Of a stretch of DNA of 64,000 nucleotides, positions 11,161 to 24,068 are shown piece after piece (within the stretch, counting starts at the first letter, position 1; each line of letters starts with the position of its first letter). A program made the position numbers and the translations under genes. The DNA is taken from contig NC_083602.1 in the NCBI RefSeq assembly GCF_029168945.1, positions 28,135,323-28,199,322 of the forward strand. Reading direction: 5' to 3'. Under the pieces are notes generated by a model that was given only the letters and a program-made list of their open reading frames with translations, was not told where the DNA came from and ran no database searches. Origin of the DNA: Cannabis sativa (taxonomy: Eukaryota; Streptophyta; Magnoliopsida; Rosales; Cannabaceae).

Positions 11161-14100
11161 CAACTCACTTTAAATAATGAGCTTGATTATTATTAAGATA
11201 TTCGATCTCCATTGTTGGTCTTACAAAAGTTAAATGTTTTCAATATAACCTCGAGACGCTAGACTTCGTCCCCCTATGGATGGTTATTCGTTGAACGCAT
11301 TTAACACCGTAAGATTTCATTTGATAAGTGTTTTGTAAGTTTTCGTCTCTATTAGACTCTCCCCTACGGTGACTACTTAGAGATAAACTTATGAAACATG
11401 AAACAATGGTGGAAGCTCATAAAATGAGAATAACCTTGACTCTCGCCTACCGGGACAACGTTGGATTCTTATTTTGATCGAATAAAAGGTTGGTAGAATG
11501 GTTTCTATTTTAGATGAGCTGACAACTCTATTCAATGAATGATACTTTGACTCTCGCCTACCGGGACACTGTATCAGTTTGTTGAAAACCTTGAAAATTA
11601 TTTAGGATTGTATGTTTTAGTATTTTCACTAGTCATTCCTACTTGCTATATGTTTATAATTTCTGAATTGTGTATGAATTTATATTGAACCATGTTATTT
11701 TCTGTTATTAAGTTGTAGTTTAATTTCGAATCTTCATTGTTGGTCTAACATGTTTGTTTTTCTAATGAGATAAATCCCTAATGGATTTTCACCATTAGAC
11801 ATACATAATATTGTATATGCAACATCTAGCTGTTCATCAATTGATGACACCTTAGACTAGTATTTATACAATATGAAACAAGAAGATTACATAAATAAGA
11901 TTACTTTGTCTTTCGCTAATCGAAGCATCGTTGGATTCTTATTTATAAACGAAATTATTCTAATTCCTCTTAGCTTATTCATTTCGAATTAGCTACAAAA
12001 CATATCATTGGATGAATGGTCTATATATCATTTCATGTCATTATATTTTCTCTTAAGAAATTAAATGACGCATATGATTATAATCCCGAAATTCTATTCC
12101 CAATTGATATAAATCCTCAATCTTAGAAATCTCCTACTTGTATGGGCAAATCTGACTTCGAGTTTGTATTAGTAGTGGTGGTCCAAGATAGAATTACTCA
12201 TTATATTTGGTATAAATTTAAGTCTTTGACTTTAATTTTAGATTTCCAAATAGAAATTTTCCTATATTTCTAATTCCATATACAATACAGTTACACTTTC
12301 TCAAGTGTTTAATATCCATCTTCTATTAATGGATTAAAACTGTATGGAATATGAGTTAGGTATTCTGTGACCAGGATCCACTTGCAGTATTCTAAAACTC
12401 TTTGATGTAACTAAACCTATGTCATCAATAGACACTACCATTTTTTTTAATCTATGACATTTGTATCTTGTTCATAGTGGATTTGACAAGATCAATCTCT
12501 GCAAAGAGTTAATATGTCTATATCCACTGAAAGTAGTTCATCTCATTCGCAGATGGATGTACATTCAGAGGTGGATATGAGTTTTTCGTTGTATTCTTAA
12601 AACGATAACTCTAGATTATACCTTTTAGCAAAGAAATTTGAAATATTTAAAAAATTTCATTAATTTCTAGCAATGGTTAAAACCATTAAGGTAAGTGGTT
12701 AAATATCTTGCGAACTAATAGGGGTGGAGAAATAGTTAGTAGATATGCAGTTCAAAGATCATTAAATTAAATTTTTGAATTATATCCAAACTTACCTCCC
12801 CAGAAATTTCGAGTTGCATATTGATGATTAGTTACTAGTCGTTGCCTAAATCCTTCTATCGTAATACAATTTCAGAATAATGTAATGGTTGGGTACTTAA
12901 TGTAAATCATTACTAGATTCATGGATGACCTAATCAAAATCTTAAGAAAAGCTAGAACTGTTAACCATGGTTTCTTAGCTATTCTAAGTGATTAGGGGTG
13001 GACCATCCCATAGTCAATAGATAAGAAAGTGTTTGTTCAAACAAATACTACTTTTCTAAGAAAATGACTAAGTCTGAAAACAAGTAGCAAATAAAGGAGA
13101 TATTTTTCTTGATTCCAAAAGTGTTCTATCATCTTAACATATGATGATCCCACTGCCTCTGTTGTCTTGTCACAACCAAAGAAGTTAATACCATTTAATT
13201 TTCTTAGACATAATTCACGGTACCTTGTCGTAGTGGGAGAGTTTCTAGGAACTCACCTTCTTATGACTTGGGAGACACTAGTGATTAAAATCCATCGTGA
13301 GTTTAAACAAGTAATGGATTGTCAAGATAAGAAACTAAGAAGAAAGCCAATAGAACTATGGTTTAATCCATTCACATGGAATAACCTAAAGTTTTCTATT
13401 ACAAGGACATAAAAGGAAATTTTAGTTAATAAGTCTATTCTATGGACTTAACAAACTTCCTGTTCCTAGTATTATAGGTTTGAGTTTATCTAAACCTATG
13501 GCTTGTGGTATACCTGGTAATTACTTACTCTAATGCAAGCAACTTACTTTAGTAAGATGCTGAAGCATTTTCTTTCTAATGACAATCTATAGAAGCTTCA
13601 CAACTTCTTAGGTATAGGTTTTATTTATCTAAGGAAAAGTCTTAACTATTCCAGAAAAGATAAAGCCATGAAAGAATTTCTTATATCAACAGTGAGAGGT
13701 CTTAGATATGCTTTTGTATGCCTTAGACCAGACACCTGCTGTTGAGTGGGAGTAATGAGTAGGTATCAGATTAATCCAGGAGAAGAACATTGGAAGACAA
13801 TCAAGTAAATCCTAAGATTAAGAAGAGGAACTATATGTTAGTCTATAAGAGTGTGTTTAAAACTCTTAGACTACACCACATTAGATTTCGAAATTTGCCT
13901 TTGTGCTAGTAAATCTTTCTGATAAGATGGTGGTTACTCTGGGGGTGGAATAGTGATTTTGGAGAAGTGTAAAAACCTATCTGAAGTCTCTAGGTCTACC
14001 AGAGAGAGACTGAATGTTAAAGTTGCAAGAAAGGTACTTATTCAGTCTAAGGAAAGTTCTATACATCTTTGGCATCATTCCAAATTGCGTTAAACTATTA

Positions 14101-14348
14101 GTGTTAATTTCCTGATTAACCAAAAGTAGTTGCCAAAGATATAGAATCCAGTATCCCAAGAGAGTAGACATATAGAGAGGAATTTCACATTATCAATAAT
14201 TTTGTGATTAAAGGAAGAGTAATAGTGGAGAAAAGGTTGTGGTTAATTCAACCTTTCAGATCCTATTACGAGGAGTTTACTACTACTACACTTGATTTGT
14301 ATATCAAGGTGTTGAGATTATTTGAAACGCACTTTTTGTTTTATATTA

Positions 14349-15227
14349 GTGCAAGTGGGAGTTTGTTGGGTTTTATGCCCTAAATAAAACTCATTTCAAT
14401 ATAATCAGATTTACTTATTAATATAGATCAGAAATAACATTTAATGTTGCATGGTTCACATGATTTATTTCATGATTATATGTACATAATGTATAAATTC
14501 ATCTGAAACCCTTTTCACATACTTGATCCTGTTTATTGTGTCGTCAAAACATTGGAAAGTAAACATGACTATGTGAATAAAGTTTCCTAGATTTATCAGA
14601 CATAGGGTTTTACTGATATGATAATCTACAACAGAGTTTACTTGCATTTGGAGAAATGTTATGTTCTTTCCAGAGCCTTGGTTAAAGTAAAGCTCAGGTT
14701 GGATGCATGGAGTATGCATCGGAAGGGACCGATATTGAACTTTGACTTAGATTTATTAAACTTACCGTAATATCTATTCAAGTCAATATCGTCTAGTTGA
14801 TCCTAGATCAAATGATCTTAATCCTGTTATGATTAGACTCAATCTTGAAAGGCTATTCGTGTTCTTTGATTTGTTAGTTAAGCCTACTTTTAGGTCAGGG
14901 TGATACGTACATTTTGGGAACACGGTAGTGCAATTGAGTGGGAGCGCTAGCATAAACATGGAATCTATAGCTTCTATCTGGCGAATAGTAAGCAAAGGAT
15001 GATCTCCTTCGAGCTTGACCAAACGAAAATAAATGGTGGAGATCTCATTTCACATAAGTTGAAATATCATTTATACGGGGTCAAGTGTTTTAAGGATAAA
15101 ATACATAGTAGGGTGTTACGGTAATTTAATCCCTTCACTGTGTAGATCATTCATATAGATGATCATTGATCACATTAGGATTATAACAATGGATAACTAA
15201 TGATGTGTGTATATGGTGGAACATATA
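14349..15227 (+). repeat. Copia-B polypurine tract and truncated 3' LTR
   Basis: GTGCAAGTGGGAGTT precedes the LTR start at 14364. The LTR copy matches 6181-7044 with few changes and then stops abruptly after ACATATA at 15227. Confidence 0.88.
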
Positions 15228-15863
15228 CCAGTAATCTCTAATCTCTTCATAAAAATATAATTAATGTACTCATCATTAATTATTCAATTACAATAAAAAT
15301 ACACAAATTACTTTTAGAACAAACTCCTCCAAATTACATTGACAGTCATAGTAATTGTATCCATACAAGAAATTCTTACATTCATAATTTCACAAATTAA
15401 AATCGACAAAAAATGGATTGAAAATACCTGTTCAATAGCTGATCGCGGATCGTAGAGAAGAGGATTCACACGCTTGGGAAGAGAGAAGATTGGTGTAGCC
15501 GACGATGACGAAATTAACCGCAGAAAAAAGAAACATAGGGTTTTCTTATTTATTTAATTTCTAGTGCACGGTTGTTATAAAAATCAGCAAAAAGTTAATA
15601 TTAATTTATGAATTTTTATATGTAAAAATATGATTTTTTTTTTTTTAAAAAAAAATAAATATCATGTAATAAACGTATTTTATTTAAAAATAAATTAGAA
15701 TTTGAATTCATTTTTTATAAGTGAATAAAATTTAAGAACACAATCTATTATGAGGTATGATAGTAAGTGTGAGTGTGATCAGCCGAATATTAGAGGGTAT
15801 ATTACATTTTATAATATTATATTAAATTATATTTTATGTAAAATTTTATGTGGTATTAATTTT
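15228..15863 (-). other. Unrelated segment between two truncated LTRs; resembles a captured host 5' exon
   Basis: This 636-bp stretch matches neither Copia-A nor Copia-B. On the minus strand a telo-box AAACCCTA (15536-15543) is followed by about 100 nt of mixed, pyrimidine-rich sequence that ends in a good splice donor (CAG|GTATTT at 15428/15427). That layout is typical of the 5' UTR exon and first intron of a plant housekeeping gene. The remaining part (15560-15863) is AT-rich spacer. No reading frame of note. Source gene not recognised; capture of a gene fragment is an inference. Confidence 0.5.
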
Positions 15864-17562
15864 AAATGCCAATTTCCTAATTCAACCATTTAAATGCCAA
15901 TTTTAACTATTTAATAACTATAAATAATTATTAAATAATATTGTCATTTATCATATTTATTAATTAAACCATACAAAGTATCATAATTAACAAATGGGAA
16001 ATTTTATTTACACCCCAAAATTTTCTAAAGCCACCCCATTTTAATAATTTTTATTTTATATAAAATTTATATCTTTAATTATACTAATTTTTTTAAACTT
16101 TTTTTTTTCCAATTCATATTCTTAAAAATATACCTATCAAACAAAAATAAATTATATTTTAAATATTATGAGAAAAAAATTAAAATAAAAAATTATATGA
16201 AATTTTCTTAGAAAAATTAAAAAAAAATATACATGAGTTAAAAAAAATTATGAAAATAAAATCAAAATAAGTATTGAAATTAACATAAAATAATGTGAGA
16301 AATTTTTTTTAAAAAAATATTAAGAGTAATTTTTAAAAATTATTTAAGTTTATAATTTTTTTAATAATGGGGTGTACTTATTATTTTGTGGGGTGTAAAT
16401 AGAACTCCCCTTAACAAATATGCCGCTATAAACTCTTTCTTTACAATTTCGCCCTTACTTAGTGAAAAATTCACAAATAGACATAGTCTAATTTGAGAAT
16501 TATAATTGATTAATCAAAACCAATTACATGAGTCTTACAAGCAATATTATCTCAACTAGTGGGGGGACCATGGGTCTATATAACCGAGCTTCCAATAAGT
16601 AGATCAAGAATTTAGCACTAAAATTCACCAACTTATTAATTCTTCGTTGAATCCACGCATAGAACTTAGAATTGCACTCTCAGTATATAGAATGCTCTAT
16701 ATGTTCCACCATATAGACACATCATTAGTGATCCATTGTTATAATCCTAATGTGATCAATGATCCTCTATATGAATGATCTACACTGTAAAGGGACTAGA
16801 TTACCGTTACACCCTATAATGTATTTATTCCTTAAAACACTTGACCCCGTATAAATGATATTTCAGCTTATGTGAAATGAGTACTCCACCATTTATGTTC
16901 GTTTGGTCAAGCTCGAAGGAGATCATCCTTTGCTTACTATTCGCCAGATAGAAGCTATAGATTCCATGTTTATGCTAGCGCTCCCACTCAATTGCACTAC
17001 CGTGTTCCCAAAATGTACGTATCACCCTGACCTAAAAGTAGACTTAACTAACAAATCAAAGAACACGAATAGCCTTTCAAGATTGAGCCTAATCATAACA
17101 GGATTAAGAACATTTGATCTAGGATCAACTAGGCGATATTGACTTGAATAGATTTTACGGTAAGTTTAATAAATCTAAGTCAAAGTTCAATATCGGTCCC
17201 TTCCGATGCATACTCCATGCATCCAACCTGAGCTTTACTTTAACCAATGTTCTGGAAAGAACATAGCACTTCTCCAAATGCAAGTAAACTCTGTTGTAGA
17301 TTATCATATCAGTAAAACCCTGTGTCTGATAAATCTAGGAAAACTTTATTCACATAGTCATGTTTACTTTCTAATGTGTTGACGGCACAATAAACAGGAT
17401 CAAGTATGTGAAAAGGGTTTCAGATGAATTTATACATTATGTACATATAATCATGAAATAAATCATGTGAACCATGCAACATTAAATGTTATTTCTGATC
17501 TATATTAATAAGTAAATCTGATAATATTGAAATAAGTTTTATTTAGGGCATAAAACCCAACA
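15864..17562 (-). repeat. Copia-A 3' LTR, inner piece (interrupted by a MITE)
   Basis: It matches 43768-45042 of the Copia-A 5' LTR once the MITE at 15996-16410 is removed. It ends AAACCCAACA at 17562, followed by the reversed polypurine tract CTCCCACTTGCAC. Confidence 0.9.
15996..16410. mobile_element. MULE-type MITE (415 bp) with perfect 9-bp target duplication
   Basis: Terminal inverted repeats are about 22 bp, with TATTTACACCCCA shared at both ends. TTAACAAAT flanks both sides (15987-15995 and 16411-16419). A 9-bp duplication and G-starting ends fit Mutator-like elements. The inside is AT-rich with no coding capacity. Removing it and one duplication restores the LTR text seen at 43880-43910. 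Confidence 0.85.
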
Positions 17563-20366
17563 AACTCCCACTTGCACTAATATAAAACAAAAAGTGCGTT
17601 TCAAATAATCTCAACACCTTGATATACAAATCAAGTGTAGTAGTAGTAAACTCCTCGTAATAAGATCTGAAAGGTTGAATTAACCACAACCTTTTCTCCA
17701 CTATTACTCTTCCTTTAATCACAAAATCATTGATAATGTGAAATTCCTCTCTATATGTCTACTCTCTTGGGATACTGGATTCTATATCTTTGGCAACTAC
17801 TTTTGGTTAATCAGGAAATTAACACTAGTAGTTTAAGGCAATTTGGAATGATGCCAAAGATGTATAGAACTATCCTTAGACTGAATAAGTACCTTTCCTG
17901 CAACCTTAACATTCAGTCTCTCTCTGGTAGACCTAGAGACTTCAGATAGGTTTTTACACTTCTCCAAAATCACTATTCCACCCCCAGAGTAACCACCATC
18001 TTATCAGAAAGATTTACTAACACATAGGCAAATTTCGAAATCTGATATGGTGTAGTCTAAGAGTTTTAAACACACCCTTATAGACTAACATATAGTTCCT
18101 CTTCTTAATCTTAAGATTTACTTGATTGTCTTCCAATGTTCTTCTTCTGGATTAATCTGATACCTACTCATTACTCCCACTCAACAGTAGGTGTCTGGTC
18201 TAAGGCATACAAAAGCATATTTAAGACCTCTCACTGTTGATATAAGAAATTCTTTCATGGCTTTATCTTTTCTGGAATAGTTGAAACTTTTCCTTAGATA
18301 AATAAAATCTATACCTAAGAAGTTGTGAAGCTTCTATAGATTTCCATTAGAAAGAAAATGCTTCAGCATCTTACTAAAGTAAGTTGCTTGCATTAGAGTA
18401 AGTAATTACCAGGTATACCACAAGCCATAGGTTTAGATAAACTCAAACCTATAAATACTAGGAACAGGAAGTTTGTTAAGTCCATTGAATAGACATATAA
18501 ACTAAAATTTCCTTTTATGTCCTTGTAATAGAAAACTTTAGGTTATTCCATGTGAATGGATTAAACCATAGTTCTATTGGCTTTCTTCTTAGTTTCTTAT
18601 CTTGACAATCCATTACTTGTTTAATACTCACAATGGATTTTAATCACTAGTGTCTCCCAAGTCATAAGAAGGTGAGTTCCTAGAAACTCTCCCACTACGA
18701 CAAGGTACCGTGAATTATGTCGAAGAAAACTAAATGGTATTAACCTCTTTGGTTGTGACAAGACAACAGAGGCAGTGGGATCATCATATGTTATATAAGA
18801 TGATAGAACACTTTTTGGAATCAAGAATTAAATATCTCCTTTATTTGCTACTTGTTTTCAGACTTAGTCATTATCTTAGAAAAGTAGTATTTGTTTGAAC
18901 AAACACTTTCTTATCTATTGACTATGGGATGGTCCACCCCTAATCACTTAGAATAGCTAACAAACCATGGTTAACAGTTCTAGCTTTTCTTAAGATTTTG
19001 ATTAGGTCATCCATGAATCTAGTAATGATTTACATTAAGTATACAACCATTACATCATTCTGAAATTGTATTACCATAGAAGGAATTAGGCAACGACTAG
19101 TAACTAATCATCAATGTGCAAATCGAAATTTCTGGGGAGGTAAGTTTGGATATAATTCAAAAATCAAATTAATGATCTTTGAACTGCATATCTACTAACT
19201 ATTTCTCCACCCCTATCAGTTCGCAAGATCTTTAACCACTTACCTTAATGGTTTTAACCATTGCTAGAAATTAATGAAATTTTAAATATTTCAAATTTCT
19301 TTGCTTAAGGTATAATCTAGAGTTATTGTTTTAAGAATACAACGAAAAACTCATATCCACCCCTGAATGTGCATCCATCTGCGAATGAGATGAACTTACT
19401 TTCACTGGATATAGGCATATTAACTCTTTGCAGAGATTGATCTTGTCAAATCCACTATGAACAAGATACAAATGCCATAGATTAAAAAAAATGTGGTAGT
19501 GTCTATGATGACATAGGTTTAGTTACATCAAAGAGTTCTTAGAATACTTCAAGTGGATCCTGGTCACAGAATACCTAACTCATATTCCATACAGTTTAAA
19601 TCCATTAATAAAAGATGGATATTAAACACTTGAGAAAGTGTAACTGTATTGTATCTGGAATTAGAAATATAAGAAAATTTCTGTTTGGATTCTAAAATTA
19701 AAGTCAAAGACTTAAATTCAACCAAATATCATGAGTAATTCTTTCTTGGACCACCACTACTATTTAAACTCTAAGTCAGATTTGCCCATACAAGTAGGAG
19801 ATTTCTAAGATTGAGGATTTATATCAATTGGGAATAGAATTTCGGGATTATAATCATATGCGTCATATAAAATGACATGAAATGATTTATAGACCATTCA
19901 TCCAATGATATGTTTTTAAAGCTAATTCGAAATGAATAAGCTAAGAGGAATTAGGATAATTTCGTTTAAAATAAGAATCCAACGATGCTTCGATTAGCGA
20001 AAGTCAAAGTAATCTTATTTATACAATCTTCTTGTTTCATATCGTAAAAATACTAGTCTAAGGTGTCATCAATTGATAAACAGCTAGATGTCGCATATAC
20101 AATATTTATCTTTCGAGATCTAACACTATTATGTATGTCTAATGGTGAAAATCCACTAGGGATTTATCTCATTAGATAAACAAGCCAAGTTAGACCAACA
20201 ATGAAGATTCGAAATTAAACTACAACTTAATAACAGAAAATAACATGGTTCAATATAAATTCATACACAATTCAGAAATTATAAGCATATAGCAAGTAGG
20301 AATGACAAGTGAAAATACTAAAACTTATAATCCTAAATAATTTCAAAGGTTTTCAACAAACTGATA
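17563..20366 (-). mobile_element. Copia-A internal region, 3' half (decayed pol)
   Basis: It reverse-matches Copia-B 11580-14363 over its length. It contains broken traces of integrase-RT linker sequence (18621-18824 region) and integrase (19130-19240), with no open frame. Gypsy-1 interrupts it at 20366/20367 inside a CTGATATCAG sequence. Confidence 0.8.
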
Positions 20367-21537
20367 TGTAAAGCCCGCATAGTTAATTTGGAAATTAGCA
20401 GTTGTTTATGATTAATTATGAAATTATTTATAGCTATTTAAATAATTTATTATACTGTTATTTATGGAATTCAGAAATGCATGGTTATGTTATCCAGTAG
20501 TTTTCACATGTTGCATTTCCGGTGCCCGGTATTTTGGAACTCGGCGTTTGGCTCAGTAGAAATCACAACTTAGTATGTTAGTAGTTTGGGGACGGGTTTT
20601 AGACATTGGGAATGTCGGGAATGGCCGGGAATTTAGAATTTCCCAAAAATACCCCTCTAGTATGATTTATGTGATTTTATGGTGGGGGGGCAAAATGGTC
20701 TTTTTGCCCCATTAGTGTTTTGTTTTATGTGAGTTTATTATTTGAAAAATAATTATTTATTTGAGTATTATTTGGCTGAAAGTGTTATGCTAGGTGTCAT
20801 TTAATCATTTTTCATTTTACATCAAAAAAAATCATAAGTTAGAAAAGAAAGAAAATTTCAAATGAAAAGCTCTCTTTTCCTCTCCATTTCGGCTGGGTTT
20901 TGGGATTCAAAGGCTGGGTTTTTCAAGCTTGATTCAACCTATATTTGTGAACTCTTGTTTGTGGTATGTGATCCCTAGCTTTCTCTCTTTAATTTATTGG
21001 AAAAAAAAATGATGAAATTGGTGATGCATGCATGATTTTTGATTCTTTATTCTTCTTTGTGATTTTGTTGTTAAATTATGTGGTTTAAAGCATGTTAATT
21101 GAAGTTAAATAAGCTGTTTTGAAAGCATGTTAGATAGGTTGTGCAAAGCTTTAAGTTTCTATGTAAAAATATGTGATTTTTGAGAGAAAAGGTTATATTT
21201 TGTTGCTGTGATGTTGAGGATGTTTGCTTGAGTTTCCAGAGGTCAGTCTAAGCTTGATTATGTAGAATTAAGTTGGTTTGATTGCTTGTTAGGTGGATTT
21301 GCTCAAGTTTGAGTTTAGAACTCAAAGCTTGAGCTCCAATGGTGATTTTTGTTTATGTGTTTTCTGGGTGGTTTTGAGGCCTTAGAAATGTTCTAGGGAA
21401 GGTATAGAACAGGTCTGGAAAGTTTGAGGTGATTTGGGGTTGAATTGGTCGAGTTATGAAAATTTGGGTTTGCTGCCTGCGAGGAACCTAATTCGGTTGT
21501 GCATCCGTAATTCGGATGAGGGTTCTGAATTTTCCAG

Positions 21538-21574
21538 AACCGGAATTCCGGTTGGGCAACCGGTCTACCGGTTG
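21538..21574 (+). repeat. Paired perfect palindromes in the Gypsy-1 LTR
   Basis: AACCGGAATTCCGGTT is a 16-bp perfect palindrome. Three bases later come arms CAACCGGT and ACCGGTTG around the spacer CT. The solo LTR keeps the second structure at 60695-60712 with a 4-nt loop. Confidence 0.85.
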
Positions 21575-21905
21575 GGGAAAATTCAGGGACCCTAGTTTTC
21601 CTCGTTTTTATGTTTTAGGGGGTATTGCCATGCTTTTTATCGATAGGGAAACTTTTAGTTCCTAGTTTTAGTCCCCGGGAAGTGATTTAGCGTGTCACTT
21701 ATAGCGTTGTGATTTTTATGGTTTAGGAGCCGATGTCCGCCGCTCGGCTTCGGCCGATCGGGTTGACCGCACACCGAATTCGGAATCCGTGTAAGATTAG
21801 TATAACAAGATGCATATGTAGATTACCTGTTTAGCGTGCATGTAGGAAGCCTATTAGAGTACATTAGTTGTATGTTGGCTTCGAACCATCCAACCCCGTC
21901 ACGCT

Positions 21906-22116
21906 CGGTACAGCCGGAGTATGACCAAGAATGAGTATGACCGGCTTGACCGATCAGTGACACTTGGTTGGTGGTTCCGTGCTATTGACGTATCCCGTCG
22001 GTACAGCCGGAGTATGACCAAGAATGAGTATGACCGGCTCGACCGATCGGGAGGATATAGTAATACGTTGGTACAGCCGGAGTATGACCAAGAAATGAGT
22101 ATGACCGGCTTGACCG
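21906..22116 (+). repeat. Three tandem hairpin-type repeats in the Gypsy-1 5' LTR
   Basis: Copies lie at 21906-21952, 21999-22045 and 22069-22116. Each has two AGTATGA motifs between an opening CGGTACAG (TGGTACAG in the third) and a closing TTGACCG or TCGACCG. Inner stems are less regular here than in the 3' LTR. Confidence 0.8.
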
Positions 22117-22671
22117 ATCGTGTTGTTACGTGTCAATAGTACCGTCCCTATGAACGTTCGTAACTCGGCACCATGTTGGACATGGCAAGAAGTGGCTCGC
22201 ACCATGTTGGACATGGCAAGATGCGGGACTCGGCATCGTGTTGGACACGGCAGTTAGAATTATGTATGAGTATTATTATGCTTTTCTTACTGAGTCTGTC
22301 GACTCACAGTTCTACGTTTATGTGTAGGTAAAGGCAAGGCTAAAGCTGATGGACCGTGAGCGAGCTTGTGAAGATTGTACATGTCGGGGCGGTTAGGCCT
22401 GGAGCGTACGATCATCGGGACAGCGAGGCTGATTTTTGTAACTGGTCGTTAGACGACTTTTATTTTATGTAACAGTTAATCAGTTAAATCTTTTTGTAAA
22501 TGATTTTATAATCGGGATCCCGAGTCTTTTGTAATATTGTTTTATAAGTTTAATTAAAAAGCAAAATTTTAATTAATCACGTTTTTCCATAAACCTCGTT
22601 GATTAGCAACGAGCTGCACAGTACGTTTAAAAATCACGTAATACGCCTAAGTTAGTTAGGGTGTTACAATT

Positions 22672-22683
22672 TGGTATCAGAGC
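22672..22683 (+). other. Primer-binding site of Gypsy-1
   Basis: TGGTATCAGAGC lies three bases past the LTR end and is complementary to the 3' end of initiator-Met tRNA. Confidence 0.9.
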
Positions 22684-22914
22684 CGCCAGGTTGTCTTCCG
22701 AAGATCGTCACGACATGTACAATCATCATCAACAGTTAGCTCGGTTCACGGTTCAGTAAGCCTTTATCGCTTTAGTAGTTTATTTTATTCAGTTATGAAA
22801 AAGAAAAGCCTGTTAGGAAGCATGTTAGTAGCCTGATAGTAGAATAGGCGCATGTTTCGTTTATAATTTCCAAATTAAGCGGCGTTAGTAAGCTCTCGAT
22901 GATCGTGACCTGAA

Positions 22915-24043
22915 GTGCCAACTCAGGATTTCGAGGCGGTTCAGACTAGATGGACGCCAGACGAAATATTAGGAGTCAGGGCATCTCAGTCGGGTCAGAT
23001 CAAGGTCGAGGAGCTCAGTTCCCCTCAAGTGTTTTGGGGCCGAGGTAGAGGTCCCCGAGGCAGGGCTCGTGGCCGGGGTGATGAGAACCCGCCACAGGCT
23101 GCCCAGGCTCCCCCAGCCGATCAGGGAGCCCGAATTGGGAAGTTACGGTTTGCGGAAATGCAAGCCCGGATAGAAGAGCAAGATCTCGAGATTCAGAGGT
23201 TGAGACAGCAGGGTGCTCCCGCTGTTCCAGTGCCCGTAGTTCCAGTGGCACCTGCCCGCCGCCTGTGCCGAGATAGTGGTGGCGGCCCATAGATTGGAAC
23301 CTTTGTACGAGCGGTTCCGGAAGCAAGCACCTCCAGTTTTCCTGGGAGGTCCGGACGTAATGAAAGCCGAGCAGTGGCTGACGGTGACCACCAAGATTCT
23401 GAACTTTATGGGTGTCACCGGGAACGACAGAGTGGTGAGTGCCACTTTTCAGTTTTAAGAAGACGCTCTGGTCTGGTGGGACATGGTGTCTCAGATCCAT
23501 GACGTCATCTCTATGACCTGGGAAAGGTTTTAGGAACTCTTCAACGTTAAATGTTATAACGAGGCGGTCATAAGCGCCAAGAGGAAAGAGTTCGCCCACC
23601 TGACCCAGCGAGAGAATATGAGCATGACGGAATATATTACTCAGTTCAGCCGGTTGGCGAGGTTAGCCTCGGGATTTGTGCCAACCAATTTCAGTAAGAA
23701 AGAAAAATATCGGGATGGACTTAATGTGAAGATCAAGTACGACCTTATGATCACTACCGACGATAAGACCATCTATGCTGAGATGGCGGAGAAAGCATGG
23801 TGAGCTGAGGGCGCAGTTAGATGTATGTGGAATCAGTTAGGACTCCGGAATGTGGCGGGGCTCCTACTCCCTCCTGCGTCAGGTTTCAGCAGGGGAGGTA
23901 GTGGTTCGGCCATGGACTGGAGGAGGAATCATCCACTGCATCTGGTGGCTCGAGGCAGAACAAGAGGTTCCGAGGGAACCAGAATCAAGACGACCGTCAG
24001 GGTAGTGTTAGGACCCGTCATTTCTACTGGAGTGTATTATTAG
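22915..24043 (+). pseudogene. gag: Gypsy-1 gag, broken
   Basis: Gag forms the virus-like particle. The N-terminal part (22915 to about 23270) is Gly/Arg- and Pro-rich with a coiled-coil-like EEQDLEIQRLRQQ stretch. A frameshift near 23250-23275 leads into the retrotransposon gag core: LEPLYERFRKQ, the FLGGPDVMKAEQWL segment, then WWDMVSQIHD and SMTEYITQFSRLA. In-frame stops lie at 23456-23458, 23531-23533 (TAG where relatives have Gln) and 23801-23803. The zinc-knuckle area further on is damaged; only scattered Cys/His remain near 24040-24090. The element could move only with Gag from another copy. Confidence 0.8.
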
Positions 24044-24068
24044 TAAGAGGCATTCTCCGGGTGAGTGC

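Larger units (their letters stand above)
6181..15227 (+). mobile_element. Copia-B: gag-less Copia-type element, 3' truncated
   Basis: 5' LTR 6181-8071, primer-binding site 8072-8090, internal region to 14363, polypurine tract, then the first 864 bp of the 3' LTR, which stops at 15227. The interior opens with about 3 kb of AT-rich leader. Decayed traces of pol follow: 12700-12760 resembles the integrase text around RTDRGGEY of Copia-E, and 13170-13290 resembles its integrase-RT linker. Frames are broken throughout, and no gag gene remains where Copia-C has one. It inserted into the Copia-A 3' LTR. The expected right-hand duplication is lost with the 3' end. Confidence 0.88.
20367..22668 (+). 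repeat. Gypsy-1 5' LTR (2302 bp)
   Basis: Runs from TGTAAAGCCCGCATAG to GGGTGTTACA. It holds palindromes at 21538-21553 and 21557-21574 and three copies of a hairpin-prone repeat at 21906-22116. Confidence 0.95.

Noticed and set aside
21921..22139. Repetitive frames MTKNEYDRLDRS... in the Gypsy-1 LTRs (also 28992-29231)
   Set aside because: Produced by the tandem AGTATGA hairpin repeats; there is no reason to think they are translated.
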